DNA of 49,233 bases from the IMG/VR virus record IMGVR_UViG_3300023184_000190, positions 1-49,233 of that record. One strand, given 5' to 3'. Positions 48,315 through 49,233 of the stretch are shown piece after piece (the stretch's first letter is position 1; every line of letters starts with the position of its first letter). The stretch is from a virus. The notes under the pieces were generated by a model. The model saw nothing but the letters and a program-made list of their open reading frames with translations, was not told the origin of the DNA and made no database searches. Position numbers and translations under genes: made by a program.

Positions 48315-48343
48315 ACTATACACTCTTTTTTTTGTGGTGTCAA
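48315..48343 (-). promoter_or_regulatory. Sigma70-like promoter (TTGACA-17-TATAGT)
   Basis: TTGACA at 48343-48338 and TATAGT at 48320-48315 on the minus strand. AAATATT lies 19 bases upstream of the -35. It would transcribe the three genes ending at 47793. Confidence 0.8.
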
Positions 48344-48523
48344 CAGGTTTTAGCAATTATTGAATATTTGAAATGAAAAGAAATATTATGCGAAACGGCA
48401 GAATCGAGCATTTCGTAATCATATAATTTTATAAGTGAAGTCAGCCATCCCAAGACACAGTTTTCTGACATAGATAAACCTACCCGCATCGCAAAGTGCC
48501 TGCGGCTAATTCAAGGAGATCAC
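48344..48523 (+). promoter_or_regulatory. Leader region of the secreted beta-barrel gene
   Basis: This AT-rich region precedes the plus-strand gene. It has possible -10 elements (TATTAT near 48390, TATAAT near 48423) without a good -35, and a CCGCA/TGCGG hairpin at about 48483-48504 just before AAGGAGAT. Promoter position is uncertain; the stem could influence ribosome access. Confidence 0.4.
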
Positions 48524-49233
48524 ATGATCAATTTCAAAACTGTGTTGTTTGTTTCGCTTTTCACCGCTGCCGCTAGTGCAGCCGATGTTGCTGCTGTTGC
48601 AGTTCCCGCTGCTCCCGCCGCAAGTGCTATTAATAGTGTCACCTTTACTGAAGGCGTTCAAGTATGGGGCAAGACTGATGCCGACACCATCACGGAACTT
48701 GACTCTACTCTCAAGGGTAAACTGTACGATATGCTTGGATGGCATGTAACGGTTCCTGTGTACTCACAGAATCAAACAGGCTACGGCGCAATTGATTTGG
48801 GTGTGGATCATCAACTTGTAACAAACGCAAGCATCTTTGGTGCTGATACGAATCTGAGTGTTGAAGGCGGCGTGTGGTTGCCAACAGGTTCTGCTGGTTT
48901 CGGTACTCCGAATACGAATCCGCATATTGGTGTGGGATACGATATGACATGGGGTTCTGTTTCATACACGCAAACCATGGATTGGCGTTTCGTTGGCAAG
49001 GAAGCGTATACTCCTGTGTTTGGTAATGCTGTGGATTATCTTGTGAACGCAGATTCGTTTGTTGCGTACAAGTGGAACACTCTCGCTGTGGGTGCTGATC
49101 TGAACCAATGGTACACGAGCGGAAGCAATATTGCTTTCTTGGGTCCCAAGGCTGTTTGGCATGTCAGTAATTCTGTTAGTGCAAATGCAGGCGTTGGTTT
49201 TCCTGTTTGGCAGGATGCGCCTCAGTACGAGAA
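48524..49233 (+). CDS. Secreted beta-barrel-like outer membrane protein, partial at window end
   Basis: The frame is open to the window edge (236 codons). MINFKTVLFVSLFTAAASA is a signal peptide, cleaved before ADVAA; an alanine-proline linker follows. The mature part has alternating strands with aromatic girdles: WHVTVPVYSQ, GYGAIDLGVDHQL, NLSVEGGVWLPTGS, HIGVGYDMTWGSVSYTQTMDWRF, SFVAYKWNTLAVGADLNQWY. This pattern suits an outer-membrane barrel. AAGGAG lies six bases before the ATG. It is the only plus-strand gene in this end of the window. The family is not recognised; a virion or enzyme role is less likely. Confidence 0.8.
   Translation, partial: MINFKTVLFVSLFTAAASAADVAAVAVPAAPAASAINSVTFTEGVQVWGKTDADTITELDSTLKGKLYDMLGWHVTVPVYSQNQTGYGAIDLGVDHQLVTNASIFGADTNLSVEGGVWLPTGSAGFGTPNTNPHIGVGYDMTWGSVSYTQTMDWRFVGKEAYTPVFGNAVDYLVNADSFVAYKWNTLAVGADLNQWYTSGSNIAFLGPKAVWHVSNSVSANAGVGFPVWQDAPQYE

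Noticed and set aside
1-49233. Insertion sequences, integrase or attachment sites
   Set aside because: No transposase- or integrase-like protein and no duplicated tRNA end were noticed.

Overview
The window is part of a T4-like myovirus genome whose module order resembles marine and freshwater T4-like phages (cyanophage or pelagiphage type) more than coliphage T4. The evidence is near-complete collinearity with T4 virion genes (tail tube gp19, sheath gp18, terminase gp17 and gp16, neck gp15, gp14 and gp13, baseplate gp8, gp7, gp6, gp25, gp5, PAAR spike, gp27-like, gp53, gp48-like, head completion gp4, gp54-like, gp26-like, gp32, gp33). Added to these are very large fibre and baseplate proteins, including one with a DUF4815-type N-terminus. 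A lipoprotein, signal-peptide proteins and a beta-barrel-like secreted protein point to a Gram-negative host. No photosynthesis gene is visible, so the host cannot be named.

Layout. Positions 15-8042 (minus): tail tube, sheath, large terminase, two small inserted genes, small terminase, sheath stabiliser gp15, neck gp14 and gp13. Positions 8100-32618 (minus): fibre-associated protein, long fibre with internal duplications, a 58-residue coiled-coil gene, the DUF4815-type protein, then gp8-, gp7- and gp6-like proteins, gp25, a membrane-anchored protein, a structural protein, PAAR tip, gp5 spike without lysozyme, gp27-like hub, gp53 and gp48-like tube cap. Positions 32655-38114 (plus, divergent): gp4, an unknown protein, gp54-like tube initiator, gp26-like protein, a coupled 58-residue protein and a large probable tape-measure protein. 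A hairpin terminator closes this unit, facing gp32 and gp33 on the minus strand.

From about 39.4 kb to the right edge is an accessory region of short genes, nearly all minus: small membrane and secreted proteins, tRNA-Glu, tRNA-Asp, a CAU tRNA, one rearranged tRNA-Arg-like gene, one tRNA-like hairpin, and many unknown genes of under 150 codons. The last gene is on the plus strand, encodes a secreted beta-barrel-like protein and runs off the window.

Regulation shows as two promoter classes. Late-type boxes (TATAAATA, CATAAATA or CTAAATA) often sit 15-20 bases before a Shine-Dalgarno site. Host sigma70-like promoters, mostly TTGACA with a 16-bp spacer and a TATAAT-like -10, cluster in the accessory region, usually with an AATATT box upstream. 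In the last kilobases two or three of these promoters put the predicted transcription start on the ATG, which suggests leaderless mRNAs. The structural genes would make the head-tail particle late in infection; the accessory genes, with host-like promoters, probably act earlier on the host or its envelope. Assignments come from reading the protein sequences and recalled family features; no database search was run.
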